Assembly: GCF_027912415.1 (NCBI RefSeq)
Contig: NZ_CP115175.1
Coordinates: forward strand, 1,984,001-2,048,000
Reading direction: 5' to 3'
DNA from: Homoserinibacter sp. YIM 151385
Lineage (GTDB): Bacteria; Actinomycetota; Actinomycetes; Actinomycetales; Microbacteriaceae
DNA length: 64,000 nt
Below are positions 24,521 through 32,892 of this stretch, piece after piece (position 1 is the stretch's first letter; each line of letters begins with the position of its first letter). The position numbers were made by a program, and so were the translations under genes. The notes under the pieces were generated by a model. The model made no database searches, had not been told where the DNA came from, and was given only the letters and a program-made list of their open reading frames with translations.

Positions 24521-24599
24521 CCGTGCGCTCGGACGGCTGAGGCGGCACGCCGCGGCGCTGGCCGCCGCGCAGCGACCGCTCAGCCGCTCGACCGCACGG
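24521..24599. repeat. 79-bp imperfect palindrome after the VOC gene
   Basis: Arms 24521-24545 and 24576-24599 pair over about 24 nt with a few mismatches (outer CCGTGCG, inner CGGCTGAG), around a GC-only loop with further self-pairing. It probably isolates the VOC gene from the riboswitch promoter downstream. Confidence 0.6.
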
Positions 24600-24683
24600 T
24601 CGGTCTCGGCTCCGGGCGATCGCTGCACGGGTCCTGATCAGGGAGGTGCCCTACGCTCGTCGCAGAGGCCCGCATCCCGGGCC

Positions 24684-24725
24684 TGCGGACGAGGGAGCAG
24701 TACCCGCACCGGACAAGACTGACTC
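24684..24725 (+). promoter_or_regulatory. Guanidine-III riboswitch (ykkC-III)
   Basis: The conserved core of the guanidine-III class is present in order: GGACGAGG (24687-24694), TACCCG (24701-24706) and GGACAAGAC (24711-24719). Stem P1 pairs TGCGG (24684-24688) with CCGCA (24704-24708), and P2 pairs GAGCAG (24694-24699) with CTGACTC (24719-24725) around one bulge, reproducing the H-type pseudoknot. The GGGAAG ribosome site (24726-24731) directly follows P2, so control is probably on translation of the first SMR gene. A -10-like TACGCT is at 24652-24657 and a 7-bp hairpin (24666-24684) precedes the aptamer. Confidence 0.88.
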
Positions 24726-24738
24726 GGGAAGTCCCGTC

Positions 24739-25053
24739 ATGTCCTGGCTCGTCCTCATCCTCTCCGGCCTCCTCGAGGCGGTGTGGGCCTCCGCGCTCGC
24801 CTCCTCGAAGGGGTTCCGCCGCGTCGGCCCGACGATCGTGTTCGCCGTCGCGCTCCTCCTCAGCATGGCCGGCCTCGCCTTCGCCATGACCGAGCTGCCG
24901 ACCGGCACCGCCTACGCCGTCTGGGTCGGCATCGGCGCCACGCTCACCGTCGTGTGGGCGATGATCCGCGGCATCGAGCGGGCCTCCGTCGCGCGCATCC
25001 TGCTCCTCGTCCTGCTCGTCGGCTCCGTCGTCGGGCTCAAGGCGGTGAGCTGA
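24739..25053 (+). CDS. SMR family guanidinium exporter, subunit 1 (Gdx/SugE-like)
   Basis: 104 residues, four membrane helices, the standard SMR size. Essential Glu13 lies in LSGLLEAVWA, and GTAYAVWVGIGATLTVVWAM is the signature of the Gdx (formerly SugE) branch, which exports guanidinium in exchange for protons. The ATG at 24739 is set by the GGAAG site next to the riboswitch. The second SMR gene follows after two bases, so the proteins may form a heterodimer. Confidence 0.9.
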   Translation: MSWLVLILSGLLEAVWASALASSKGFRRVGPTIVFAVALLLSMAGLAFAMTELPTGTAYAVWVGIGATLTVVWAMIRGIERASVARILLLVLLVGSVVGLKAVS

Positions 25054-25055
25054 GG

Positions 25056-25433
25056 ATGCCGTGGATCGTGCTGCTCGCGAGCGCCGTCCTCGAGGCGGTC
25101 TGGGCGACCGCGCTCGGCCGCTCCGAGGGCCTCACCCAGCCTCTCCCGACGCTCGTGTTCCTCGTCGCGCTCGTGCTGAGCATGCTCGGCCTGGGGCGCG
25201 CCGCCCGCGGCATCCCGATCGGCACCGCCTACGCGGTGTGGGTGGGGGTCGGCGCGGCGCTCACCGTCGCGATCGCGATCGTCTCGGGCGAGGAGCCGCT
25301 CTCGCCCTGGAAGCTCGTGTTCCTCGCCGGCATCGTCGGCGCGGTCATCGGGCTCAAGCTCGTGCCCTCGTCGCCGGCCGCGGCCGAGGCGCCGGCCCCG
25401 GATGGGATCGCGCCGGCCGAGCCCCGCGGCTGA
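25056..25433 (+). CDS. SMR family guanidinium exporter, subunit 2 (Gdx/SugE-like)
   Basis: 125 residues: four helices with Glu13 in LASAVLEAVWATALG and the same GTAYAVWVGVGAALTV signature as its neighbour, plus a polar Ala/Pro-rich tail of about 20 residues that SMR proteins usually lack. It begins two bases after the first gene under the same riboswitch. Tandem SMR genes often encode opposite-topology partners, although Gdx proteins can also work as homodimers. A minus-strand gene overlaps its 3' part. Confidence 0.88.
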   Translation: MPWIVLLASAVLEAVWATALGRSEGLTQPLPTLVFLVALVLSMLGLGRAARGIPIGTAYAVWVGVGAALTVAIAIVSGEEPLSPWKLVFLAGIVGAVIGLKLVPSSPAAAEAPAPDGIAPAEPRG

Positions 25434-25744
25434 CGACGCCGGAGCGCGCGGTCGGCGAGCAGGATGCCGCCCGCGAGCGCCGCGACGCCCGCGGCCCCGC
25501 CGAGCACGGAGGTCGCGGGCGCGACGAGCTCGAGGCAGCGGGCGTAGCTCGCCGGGTCGAAGACGGGATCGCCGTCGCCGACGAAGCGGTAGGCGTCGGC
25601 GCCGGCCAGCGCGCCGAGCGTGTCGGCGCACATGCCGCCGCCCTCGAGGTACCCGGGACCCGGCCAGAGCAGCGCCGCGAGCGCCGTCCCGAGCGCGCCC
25701 GCGAGGATCGCGGCGACCGCGAGGCGCATCCCTCGTGCCAGCAT
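25229..25744 (-). CDS. Two-helix membrane protein, unknown, overlapping gdx2 tail to tail
   Basis: 171 residues from ATG 25744, which has a good GGGAGGTG site. Two hydrophobic helices (about residues 5-25 and 80-100) flank a loop with two cysteines (GGGMCADTLG and SYARCLELV). After the second helix comes a basic RRRQPRG and then low-complexity sequence that is simply antisense of the SMR gene for the last 68 or so codons. The true protein may end earlier if the stop was lost. No family is recognised. Confidence 0.6.
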   Translation of the reverse strand: MLARGMRLAVAAILAGALGTALAALLWPGPGYLEGGGMCADTLGALAGADAYRFVGDGDPVFDPASYARCLELVAPATSVLGGAAGVAALAGGILLADRALRRRQPRGSAGAIPSGAGASAAAGDEGTSLSPMTAPTMPARNTSFQGESGSSPETIAIATVSAAPTPTHTA

Positions 25745-25837
25745 CCGCACCTCCCCGTCGTGGAGCTCCGACGCTACGGGACCGCGCCCGCTCGCCGCGT
25801 CATCCTCGCGACGGATACCGAGAGATCCGCCCGGAGC

Positions 25838-25861
25838 TGTCGATCCGCGTCGTGCTCGATC
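25838..25861 (+). promoter_or_regulatory. Possible ECF sigma-dependent promoter of the DGPF/sigma operon
   Basis: TGTCGA (25838-25843) and CGAT (25857-25860) are separated by 13 bases, 70 bp before the DGPF gene. This resembles the TGTCGA / CGA-type promoter I associate with ECF42-like sigma factors, and would make the operon self-activating. Confidence 0.4.
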
Positions 25862-25929
25862 GTCACCCTCCTGAACGGGCCGAGACACGGCCCTGGACGG
25901 GGCGTGGCCCCGAGTGGAGGATCGGAACC

Positions 25930-26307
25930 ATGCGATACACGCTGCTGCTGCACTATCCGGAGATGGCGCCCGAGGAGCTGGGCGAGGAGATGCTGCAGGA
26001 GGGCCAGCGCGCCTTCGCCGCCTACGCGCAGGCGCTGCGCGGCGCCGGGGTCCTGCTCGGCGCCGAGGTCCTCCAGCCCTCGAGCGCCACGACCACCGTC
26101 TCGGCGGCGACCGGCGAGCTGCGCGTCCAGGACGGTCCCTTCGCCGACACGAAGGAGCAGCTGGGCGGCATCGTCGTCATCGACGTACCCGACCTGGATG
26201 CCGCCCTCGGCTGGGCGAGGCAGGCACCCCCCGTGGCGTGGGGCGCCGTCGAGATCCGACCCGGCGCGACCCACACGGTCGACGGGACGTGGGTGCCGAA
26301 CGCGTGA
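25930..26307 (+). CDS. YCII-related DGPF-domain protein, partner of ECF sigma
   Basis: 125 residues of the dimeric ferredoxin-like YCII fold: MRYTLLLHYPE opening, and the family signature RVQDGPFADTKEQLGGIVVIDV. Its stop overlaps the GTG of the sigma factor gene by four bases (GTGA). DGPF proteins are the standard genomic partners of ECF42-type sigma factors, although their mechanism is not established. No enzymatic motif can be assigned. Confidence 0.87.
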   Translation: MRYTLLLHYPEMAPEELGEEMLQEGQRAFAAYAQALRGAGVLLGAEVLQPSSATTTVSAATGELRVQDGPFADTKEQLGGIVVIDVPDLDAALGWARQAPPVAWGAVEIRPGATHTVDGTWVPNA

Positions 26308-27569
26308 CCTCGGACCGGGCGGCGGGGGCGCGCGCGGCGGCCGGGCACGCCGCCCGCGCCTCCCGCGCCCGGCTGCTCGCGCTGCTCGCCGCCGGGACGC
26401 GCGACCTCGCGCTCGCGGAGGACGCGCTGCAGGGCGCCTTCGAGGAGGCGCTCGCCCGCTGGCCGCAGGCCGGCGTGCCCGAGAATCCCGAGGGATGGCT
26501 GCTCGCGGTGGCGCGCAACCGTCAGCGGGACGCCTGGAGGTCGGCCGCCGTCCGCACCGCGGCCCCGCTCGAGGACGGAGAGGAGGGCGCCGCCGTGGAT
26601 CCGCTCGCCGAGCTCGACCCCGACGCGATCCCCGATCGCCGGCTCGCACTCCTCTTCACCTGCGCGCATCCGGCGATCGACGCCGGGGTACGCACCCCGC
26701 TCATGCTGCAGACGGTGCTCGGCTTCGAGGCCGCGCAGGTGGCGCGGGTGTTCGCGGTGCCGGCGCCGACGATGGCGCAGCGGCTCGTGCGGGCGAAGCG
26801 GCGGATCCGGGATGCCGGCATCCCGTTCCGGATCCCGGAGCGGCGCGAGATGCCGGAGCGCCTGCCTGGCGTGCTCGAGGCGGTGTACGGCTGCTTCGCG
26901 ATCGCCTGGGCGGATGCCGACGGCGCCGGCCCGGACGCGGCGGAGTCGATGGCGGGCGAGGCCCTGCACCTGGCGGTCGCGCTCGCGGCGCTCCTCGAGG
27001 ACGAGCCGGAGGCCTGGGGGCTCGCGTCGCTCGTCGCGCTGTCGCTGTCGCGCGCCGGCTCCCGGACCGACGCGTTCGTGCCGCTCGAGGAGCAGGATCC
27101 GGCGGGCTGGGATGCCGCGCTCGTCGCGGACGGCGAGGCGCTGCTCCGGCGGGCGGGGGCCGCGTCGAGCCCGCACCCGCCCGGCCGCTTCGAGCTCGAG
27201 GCGGCGATGCAGGCCGTCCACGCGGATCGCGCGCGCACCGCCGCGACTGACTGGCCGGCGCTCGAGACCCTGTCGTCGGCGCTGCTGGCCGTGGCGCCGA
27301 CGCTCGGCGCGCGGGTCGCGCACGCCGCGATCCTCGGGCGCACGCGGGGGCCGGATGCCGGACTCGAGGCGCTCCGGGAGCTCGCCTCCGCCGCGCCCGC
27401 CGACTTCCAGCCGCTCCACGCGGCACGCGCCGAGCTGCTGGCGCGGGCCGGTCGCGAGGAGGCGGCTCGTGCCGCCTTCCGCCGGGCCGCCGAGCTCGCG
27501 CCCGACGAGCGCAGCCGCGCCTACCTCGCGGGACGGGCGGGATGGGGCCGCGCCCGGCCCGTCTCGTAG
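26304..27569 (+). CDS. ECF sigma factor with long C-terminal domain (ECF42/SigJ-like)
   Basis: 421 residues, twice the length of a minimal ECF factor. The region 2 part ([21 protein letters not shown], then [18 protein letters not shown]) and the sigma-4 helix-turn-helix ([35 protein letters not shown]) are followed by about 230 residues rich in helical repeats (DUF6596/TPR-like) that in this group are needed for activity. There is no anti-sigma factor gene nearby. It is coupled to the DGPF gene and overlaps copA by 49 bp at the 3' ends. Confidence 0.88.
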   Translation: MTSDRAAGARAAAGHAARASRARLLALLAAGTRDLALAEDALQGAFEEALARWPQAGVPENPEGWLLAVARNRQRDAWRSAAVRTAAPLEDGEEGAAVDPLAELDPDAIPDRRLALLFTCAHPAIDAGVRTPLMLQTVLGFEAAQVARVFAVPAPTMAQRLVRAKRRIRDAGIPFRIPERREMPERLPGVLEAVYGCFAIAWADADGAGPDAAESMAGEALHLAVALAALLEDEPEAWGLASLVALSLSRAGSRTDAFVPLEEQDPAGWDAALVADGEALLRRAGAASSPHPPGRFELEAAMQAVHADRARTAATDWPALETLSSALLAVAPTLGARVAHAAILGRTRGPDAGLEALRELASAAPADFQPLHAARAELLARAGREEAARAAFRRAAELAPDERSRAYLAGRAGWGRARPVS

Positions 27570-29896
27570 AGCGGTGCCGCATCCCGGTCCGAGCCCGTCG
27601 GCCGGACCGCGCGCGCGACCTCCGGCGCCCCCGTCGCCCGGAACCGCCGCAGCCGCAGGCTGTTGAGCACCACGAGCACCGAGGACGCCGCCATCGCCGC
27701 CCCCGCGAGCACGGGGCTGAGGAGGGCGAGCATCGCCACGGGGATCGCCGCGACGTTGTAGGCGAAGGCCCAGAACAGGTTGCCCTGGATCACGCGGAGC
27801 GTCCGGCGGGCGAGGCGGATCGCGTCGGCGACGAGCAGGAGGTCGTCGCCCACGATCGTGATGTCGCTCGCCGCGATCGCCGCATCCGTGCCCCCGCCCA
27901 TCGCGAGGCCGAGGTCCGCTGCGGCGAGCGCCGCCGCGTCGTTGACGCCGTCGCCCGCCATTGCGACGACGCGGCCCGCGGCCTGGAGCTCGCGGATCGC
28001 GTCGAGCTTGCCGGCGGGGGTGACGCCCGCGCGCACCTCCTCGATGCCGAGCTCGCGCGCGACCGCGGCGGCCGCGCCCGCGTTGTCGCCCGTCACGAGG
28101 ACGGGGCGGATGCCGAGGCGGCGCAGCTCCGCGATGGCGGCCGCGCTCGTCGGCTTCACGGTGTCGGCGACGGCGACGAGCCCGAGCGGGACGCCGTCGG
28201 CGGCGACCGCGATGACGGTCGCGCCGTCATCCTCGAGCCGCGCTGCCTCCGCCGCCAGCCCGCCGAGCTCGATCGACCAGTGCTCGCCGATCCACGCGGG
28301 GCGGCCGGCGACGACGAGCCGCTCGTCGACGACGCCCTGCACGCCCATCCCGGCGTGGGAGGCGAAGTCGGCGGCCGTCGGGAAGCCGGCCCCGGCCTCC
28401 TGCACGATCGCGCGCGCGACGGGGTGCTCGGAGCCGTCCTCGACGCCCGCCGCGAGCGCGAGCAGCCGGTCTCGCTCGATGCCGGGCGCGGGCACGACGG
28501 CCGAGACCGACATCCGGCCCTCCGTCACGGTGCCCGTCTTGTCGAGCACGATGGTGTCGATGCGCTTCGTCTGCTCGAGCACCTGAGGCCCGCGGATGAG
28601 GATGCCGAGCTGCGATCCGCGGCCGGTGCCGACGAGGAGCGCGGTCGGCGTCGCGAGGCCGAGCGCGCACGGGCAGGCGATGATGAGAGTCGTCACGGCC
28701 GCCGTGAAGGCGATCTCGAGCGGGGCGCCGCCGAGCGCCCAGGCCGCGAAGGCGATGACGGCGAGCCCGATCACGACCGGCACGAAGATGGCCGAGATGC
28801 GGTCGGCGAGCCGCTGCACCTGCGCCTTGCCGGTCTGCGCCTCCACCATGAGCCGGCGGATGCGGGCGAGCTCCGTGTCGGCGCCGATGCGCGTGATCTC
28901 GACGAGGAGCCGGCCGCCGATGTTGTTCGTCGCGCCGACGACGCGCGAGCCGGCCTCGACCTCGACCGGCGCCGACTCGCCCGTGAGCATGCTCGCGTCG
29001 ATCGCGGAGGCGCCCTCGACGACGAGCCCGTCGGAGGGGATGCGCTCGCCGGGACGCACCACGACACGGTCGCCGACCTGCAGCTGCGCGATCGGGATGC
29101 GGCGCTCGACCCCGTCGCGGAGCACCGCCGCGTCCTTCGCCCCGAGCTCGAGCAGCGCGCGCAGCGCCGCCGAGGAGGAGCGCTTCGCCCGCGCCTCGGC
29201 GTAGCGCCCGGCGAGGATGAAGACGGTCACGACGGCGGCGACCTCGAGGTAGATCTCGGATGCGCCCGCCTCGGGCCGCCCCAGCAGCGTGAAGGTCATG
29301 TGCATGCCGGGCATGCCGGCGTCGCCGAGGAACAGGGCGTACAGCGACCAGCCGAGGGCGGCGAGCACGCCGACGCTGATGAGCGTGTCCATGGTGGCGG
29401 CGCCGTGCCGGAGGTTCACGGCGGCGGCGCGGTGGAAGGGCCACGCGCCCCACACGGCGACGGGCGCGGCGAGCGTCAGCGCGAGCCACTGCCAGTTCTC
29501 GAACTGGAGGGCGGGGACCATCGAGAGGAGCAGCACCGGCAGCGCGAGGGCGGCGCTGATCACGAGCCGCCGGCGGAGCACGCGCGTCTCCTCGTCCTCG
29601 GCGGCCGACCCGGCATCCCCCGCATCCCCCGCGTCGGCGGCGTCCGGCGTCTCCTCGGGCGGCGCGGGGATGGTGGCCCGGTACCCCGCGGACGCGACGG
29701 CGGCGATGAGCGCGGCCTCGTCCGGCAGCGCCCCGGCGCTCTCGCCGCTCCCCCGCACGCGCGCCTTCTCGGTGGCGTAGTTGACGCTCGCCTCGACGCC
29801 GGGGAGCCGGTTGAGCTTGCGCTCGATCCGGGTCGCGCAGCTCGCGCAGGTCATCCCGGCGATGTCGAGCTCGACGTCGAGCCCGGGCGCGCTCAC
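27521..29896 (-). CDS. copA: Copper-exporting P1B-type ATPase
   Basis: 791 residues. An N-terminal metal-binding domain ([17 protein letters not shown]) precedes eight membrane helices; the transport motif CPC ([20 protein letters not shown]) defines a Cu(I) P1B-1 pump, with DKTGTVTEG (phosphorylated Asp), the HP motif in GSEHPVARA and [16 protein letters not shown]. It exports Cu(I) across the cytoplasmic membrane. GTG 29896 overlaps the copZ stop by four bases. The tail (last 30 residues) is poorly conserved and lies antisense to the sigma gene. Confidence 0.95.
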   Translation of the reverse strand: MSAPGLDVELDIAGMTCASCATRIERKLNRLPGVEASVNYATEKARVRGSGESAGALPDEAALIAAVASAGYRATIPAPPEETPDAADAGDAGDAGSAAEDEETRVLRRRLVISAALALPVLLLSMVPALQFENWQWLALTLAAPVAVWGAWPFHRAAAVNLRHGAATMDTLISVGVLAALGWSLYALFLGDAGMPGMHMTFTLLGRPEAGASEIYLEVAAVVTVFILAGRYAEARAKRSSSAALRALLELGAKDAAVLRDGVERRIPIAQLQVGDRVVVRPGERIPSDGLVVEGASAIDASMLTGESAPVEVEAGSRVVGATNNIGGRLLVEITRIGADTELARIRRLMVEAQTGKAQVQRLADRISAIFVPVVIGLAVIAFAAWALGGAPLEIAFTAAVTTLIIACPCALGLATPTALLVGTGRGSQLGILIRGPQVLEQTKRIDTIVLDKTGTVTEGRMSVSAVVPAPGIERDRLLALAAGVEDGSEHPVARAIVQEAGAGFPTAADFASHAGMGVQGVVDERLVVAGRPAWIGEHWSIELGGLAAEAARLEDDGATVIAVAADGVPLGLVAVADTVKPTSAAAIAELRRLGIRPVLVTGDNAGAAAAVARELGIEEVRAGVTPAGKLDAIRELQAAGRVVAMAGDGVNDAAALAAADLGLAMGGGTDAAIAASDITIVGDDLLLVADAIRLARRTLRVIQGNLFWAFAYNVAAIPVAMLALLSPVLAGAAMAASSVLVVLNSLRLRRFRATGAPEVARAVRPTGSDRDAAPLYETGRARPHPARPAR

Positions 29897-30117
29897 GCGG
29901 CGCCGCCGGCCACGGTGTAGCCGGCCTCCTCGACGGCGGCGCGGATGCGCGCCCCGTCGATCGGCTCGGATGCGGTGATGGCGACCCGGCTCGCGGCACC
30001 GGGGCGCAGCTCGACGGCCACGCCCTCCACCTCGGCGAGCTCGCCGAGCTCTTCGGTGACGCTCATGACGCAGTGCTGGCAGGTCATGCCCTCGACGAGG
30101 ACCTCGATGTCGTTCAT
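29893..30117 (-). CDS. copZ: Copper chaperone CopZ (HMA domain)
   Basis: 74 residues making one HMA ferredoxin-like domain with the metal site GMTCQHC (Cys13 and Cys16) and an ending [10 protein letters not shown] typical of chaperones. It delivers Cu(I) to the CopA pump and is translationally coupled to it. It lies 31 bp downstream of csoR on the same strand, so all three genes form the copper operon under the CsoR operator. Confidence 0.93.
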   Translation of the reverse strand: MNDIEVLVEGMTCQHCVMSVTEELGELAEVEGVAVELRPGAASRVAITASEPIDGARIRAAVEEAGYTVAGGAA

Positions 30118-30148
30118 GTCTCTCCCTGGCTCCGGTGCGCGGACGCGG

Positions 30149-30430
30149 CTACGAGCGGACGAGCCGCGCGATCGCGGCGCTCGCCTCGCGGATCTTCTCC
30201 TCGGCGACCTCGCCGCCCTCCTTCGTCGCCTCGGCGACGCAGTGCGAGAGGTGGTCGTCGAGAAGGGTGAGGGCGACGGTCTCGAGCGCCTTCGTGGCGG
30301 CGGACACCTGGGTGAGGATGTCGATGCAGTACTGGTCCTCCTCGACCATGCGCGCGATGCCGCGCACCTGGCCCTCGGCGCGGCGGAGGCGCTTGAGGAG
30401 CTCGGTCTTGTCGTCGGTGTAGCCGTGCAT
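30149..30430 (-). CDS. csoR: Copper-sensing repressor CsoR
   Basis: 93 residues, all-helical. The Cu(I) ligands are complete: Cys35 (QYCIDIL), His60 and Cys64 (HLSHCVAEA), and the start KTELLKRLRRAEGQVRGIARMV is the family signature. The ATG at 30430 was chosen because an alternative ATG at 30442 lies inside the operator. Copper binding releases the repressor from the site immediately upstream and turns on csoR-copZ-copA. Confidence 0.94.
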   Translation of the reverse strand: MHGYTDDKTELLKRLRRAEGQVRGIARMVEEDQYCIDILTQVSAATKALETVALTLLDDHLSHCVAEATKEGGEVAEEKIREASAAIARLVRS

Positions 30431-30440
30431 GGTGCCGATC

Positions 30441-30457
30441 ATACCCCCGGGGGGTAT
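30441..30457. promoter_or_regulatory. CsoR operator
   Basis: ATACCCCCGGGGGGTAT, the G/C-tract pseudo-palindrome with ATA/TAT ends recognised by CsoR, lies 11 bp upstream of the csoR start and touches the stop codon of the phosphotransferase gene. The 5 C/6 G centre is slightly asymmetric. Confidence 0.85.
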
Positions 30458-31311
30458 CACCGCGCTGGCGGGAGGCTCTCCACCCACATGTCCATCCGGC
30501 GATGCAGCTCGGCCGAGGCGAGGTCGGCGCGGCCGATGCCGGCGTAGTTCGGCGCCCAGGTCCCGACGCGCTCGACCGCGCGCGACGCGGCGTGCACATC
30601 CCACGACACCATGTCGGGGATGGCGCGCCCGGCCGCCCGCTCGTAGGCGTCGAGCAGCGTCTCGGCCGCATCCGCCGAGCCGAGGAGCGCGAGATCCATC
30701 CGCGCCCAGGCGAGATCGACGCCGCGCGGCGTCTGCCGCGCGCCCGACCAGTCGACGACGCCCGTGAGCCGGCCGTCGGCCCACACCGCGTTGCCGCTCC
30801 AGAAGTCGCCGTGACCGAGCACGAGCTCGGCGCGATCGAGCTCCGGCCATTCGGCGCGAGCGCGCGCGATCACGGGATGCCGTCCCTCCGGCGGCGCGTC
30901 GGGACCGATGGGCAGACCCCGGCCGTCGAGCTCGTGGATGCGTGCCAGGACCGTGCCGAGCTCGCGGGCCACGACGTCGAGCGGCAGCTCGGGCGGCGGG
31001 GTGCCGCCCGGGATCGCGGTCGTGAGGATGATCTCGCCGCCGGTCCAGGATCCGTGCCCGAGCAGCCGGGGCGCCGCCGCGCCGAGCGGTCCGAGCCGGG
31101 CGAGGATGCCGACCTCGTCCGCGACGGCGGGATCGCCGGGCGGGAACCCCCGGGCGACGAGCTCGCGCGGGCCGGGCTCGCCGCCGTGGGCGGTGCGCAG
31201 CAGCATCGTGCGGGCGTGCTGCCCCGCGGTGAGCACGCGGACCGGCTCGAGCTCGCGCCCGAGGATCGCCGCCGCGGCCGCGACCAGCTCGGCGTCCTCA
31301 TGCTGCTCCAT
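30457..31311 (-). CDS. APH-family phosphotransferase
   Basis: 284 residues of the aminoglycoside phosphotransferase/choline kinase fold. The catalytic loop LVLGHGDFWSGNAVW and the metal-binding GVVDWSGARQTPRGVDLA are intact; the N-terminal lobe is short. Such proteins phosphorylate aminoglycosides, macrolides, sugars or lipids, so drug resistance should not be assumed. The ATG at 31311 has a GAGAGGA site. It reads toward the copper operon and ends at its operator. Confidence 0.82.
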   Translation of the reverse strand: MEQHEDAELVAAAAAILGRELEPVRVLTAGQHARTMLLRTAHGGEPGPRELVARGFPPGDPAVADEVGILARLGPLGAAAPRLLGHGSWTGGEIILTTAIPGGTPPPELPLDVVARELGTVLARIHELDGRGLPIGPDAPPEGRHPVIARARAEWPELDRAELVLGHGDFWSGNAVWADGRLTGVVDWSGARQTPRGVDLAWARMDLALLGSADAAETLLDAYERAAGRAIPDMVSWDVHAASRAVERVGTWAPNYAGIGRADLASAELHRRMDMWVESLPPAR

Positions 31312-31334
31312 GAGCCCATCCTCTCCGCTGCCGC

Positions 31335-31410
31335 TACCATCGACAGCAGGTGTGCCGGGAAGTCTGGTCGGCGTCACCCGGCGAGGGGTCGGGTGTCCGA
31401 GAGGAGCTCC
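31335..31410 (+). promoter_or_regulatory. Promoter and structured 5' leader of nhaA (possible ion riboswitch)
   Basis: A -10-like TACCAT (31335-31340) would start an RNA near 31347. The leader contains GCCGGGAAGTCTGGTCGGC (31354-31372), bounded by GGTG (31349-31352) and CACC (31375-31378). The same CACCCG can instead pair perfectly with CGGGTG (31390-31395), giving two exclusive folds just before the AGGAG site (31402-31406). This resembles, from memory, the nhaA-I leader class linked to lithium/sodium sensing; the assignment was not tested. Confidence 0.5.
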
Positions 31411-32685
31411 GTGCCCGGCACCGACACCCACACCGCCCGAACCGGTCGCCCGGGCGCCCGCGCCCGCATCCGCCGCGTCCTGAGCCTCGAGACGACGAGC
31501 GGCATCCTGCTCCTCGCGGCCGCCGCCCTCGCGCTGGCCTGGGCGAACTCGCCGCTCCGCGACGGCTACGCCGCCGTCTCCTCCACGGTGGTCGGGCCGG
31601 CCGCGATCCACCTCGATCTGAGCCTCGCCACCTGGGCGGCCGACGGCCTCCTCGCCGTGTTCTTCTTCGTGGTCGGGGTGGAGCTCAAGCACGAGTTCGT
31701 CGCCGGCAGCCTCCGCAGCCCGCGCGAGGCGGCGGTGCCCGTGCTTGCCGCGGTCGGCGGGATGGCGGTGCCGGCGCTCGTCTTCAGCGGCGTCGTGCTC
31801 GCGGCCGGCGACACGGTCGCACTCCACGGCTGGGCGATCCCCACCGCGACCGACATCGCCTTCGCCCTCGGCGTGCTCGCGGTCTTCGGGCGGGGGCTGC
31901 CGGTCGCGCTCCGCACCTTCCTGCTGACCCTCGCGGTCGTCGACGACCTGCTCGCGATCGTCGTCATCGCCGTCTTCTACACGGCATCCATCCAGATCCT
32001 CGCCCTGCTCGGCGCCCTCGCCGCCGTGGCCGTCTTCGGGCTCGTGATCCGCTCGCGCTTCTCGCGCTGGTGGCTGCTCATCCCGGTCGCGCTCGTCGCC
32101 TGGGTGCTCATGCACGAGTCGGGTGTCCACGCGACGATCGCGGGCGTGCTCATGGGCTTCACGGTGCCGGCGCGACCCGTGCACGGCGAGTCCGAGCCGC
32201 GCACGCACCAGCTCGAGGGCGCGGTGCGGCCCTGGTCGACCGCGGTGGCCCTGCCCGTGTTCGCGTTCTTCTCCGCCGGCGTCTCCGTCGCCGACGGCGG
32301 CGGCTTCGGCGAGCTCGTCGCGCAGCCCGTGCTCATCGCGATCGCGGCGGGCCTCGTGCTCGGCAAGCTCGTCGGCGTGCTCGGCATGACGGCGCTCATC
32401 ACGCGCCTCACCCCGCTGCGCCTGCCCGACTCGATCGGCATCCGCGACCTGCTCCCGGTCGGCTTCCTCACCGGCATCGGCTTCACGGTGTCGCTGCTCA
32501 TCACGGAGCTGTCCTTCCCGGATGCCGAGCACACGGATGCCGCCAAGCTCGCCGTGCTCCTCGGCTCGGGCATCTCGGCGGTGCTCGCCGCCCTCTGGCT
32601 CCGCTGGGACGCCCGCCAGGCCCGCCTCGCCGACATGAACGAGGACGGCGTGCCGGATCGGGACCTGCGCCGCATCGGGGACTGA
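31411..32685 (+). CDS. nhaA: Na+/H+ antiporter NhaA
   Basis: 424 residues with about twelve helices. Family motifs: FFFVVGVELKHEF, the half-helix TATDIAFALGVLAVFG and the ion-binding pair of aspartates in LAVVDDLLAIVVIA, plus the C-terminal PVGFLTGIGFTVSLLITEL. It exchanges sodium or lithium for protons in the cytoplasmic membrane. The GTG at 31411 is preferred over the in-frame GTG at 31393 because an AGGAG site precedes it by four bases. A structured leader suggests RNA-level control. Confidence 0.94.
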   Translation: MPGTDTHTARTGRPGARARIRRVLSLETTSGILLLAAAALALAWANSPLRDGYAAVSSTVVGPAAIHLDLSLATWAADGLLAVFFFVVGVELKHEFVAGSLRSPREAAVPVLAAVGGMAVPALVFSGVVLAAGDTVALHGWAIPTATDIAFALGVLAVFGRGLPVALRTFLLTLAVVDDLLAIVVIAVFYTASIQILALLGALAAVAVFGLVIRSRFSRWWLLIPVALVAWVLMHESGVHATIAGVLMGFTVPARPVHGESEPRTHQLEGAVRPWSTAVALPVFAFFSAGVSVADGGGFGELVAQPVLIAIAAGLVLGKLVGVLGMTALITRLTPLRLPDSIGIRDLLPVGFLTGIGFTVSLLITELSFPDAEHTDAAKLAVLLGSGISAVLAALWLRWDARQARLADMNEDGVPDRDLRRIGD

Positions 32686-32746
32686 GCCCTCGAGCAGGCC
32701 CGAGACGGGCGACTCCGAGAAGGTGGACCCGAATCGGATCCCGATG

Positions 32747-32830
32747 TGCGCGAGGGGGGACTTGAACCCCCACACCCTTGCGAGTACTGGCACCTGAAGC
32801 CAGCGCGTCTGCCAATTCCGCCACTCGCGC
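32747..32830 (-). tRNA. tRNA-Leu (anticodon CAG)
   Basis: On the minus strand an 84-nt cloverleaf with acceptor stem GCGCGAG/CTCGCGC, discriminator A, anticodon stem CTGGC/GCCAG around TTCAGGT, a long variable arm (class II) and T-loop GGTTCAAGTCC. CCA is not encoded. It reads cytoplasmic CUG codons, the dominant leucine codon type in this genome. Confidence 0.95.
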
Positions 32831-32892
32831 GTGAGGAGCGCGGCGTCGCGCTCAACCGCACGAGAGTATCACGCGTGGCGGCCGCCGCGAGC

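Noticed and set aside
30457-31311. Aminoglycoside resistance gene
   Set aside because: The APH fold is clear, but substrate range in this superfamily is too wide to claim resistance.
31350-31372. Cobalamin riboswitch core at nhaA
   Set aside because: GCCGGGAAGTCTGG looks similar to part of the B12 box, but the other conserved blocks are missing and the leader is far too short.
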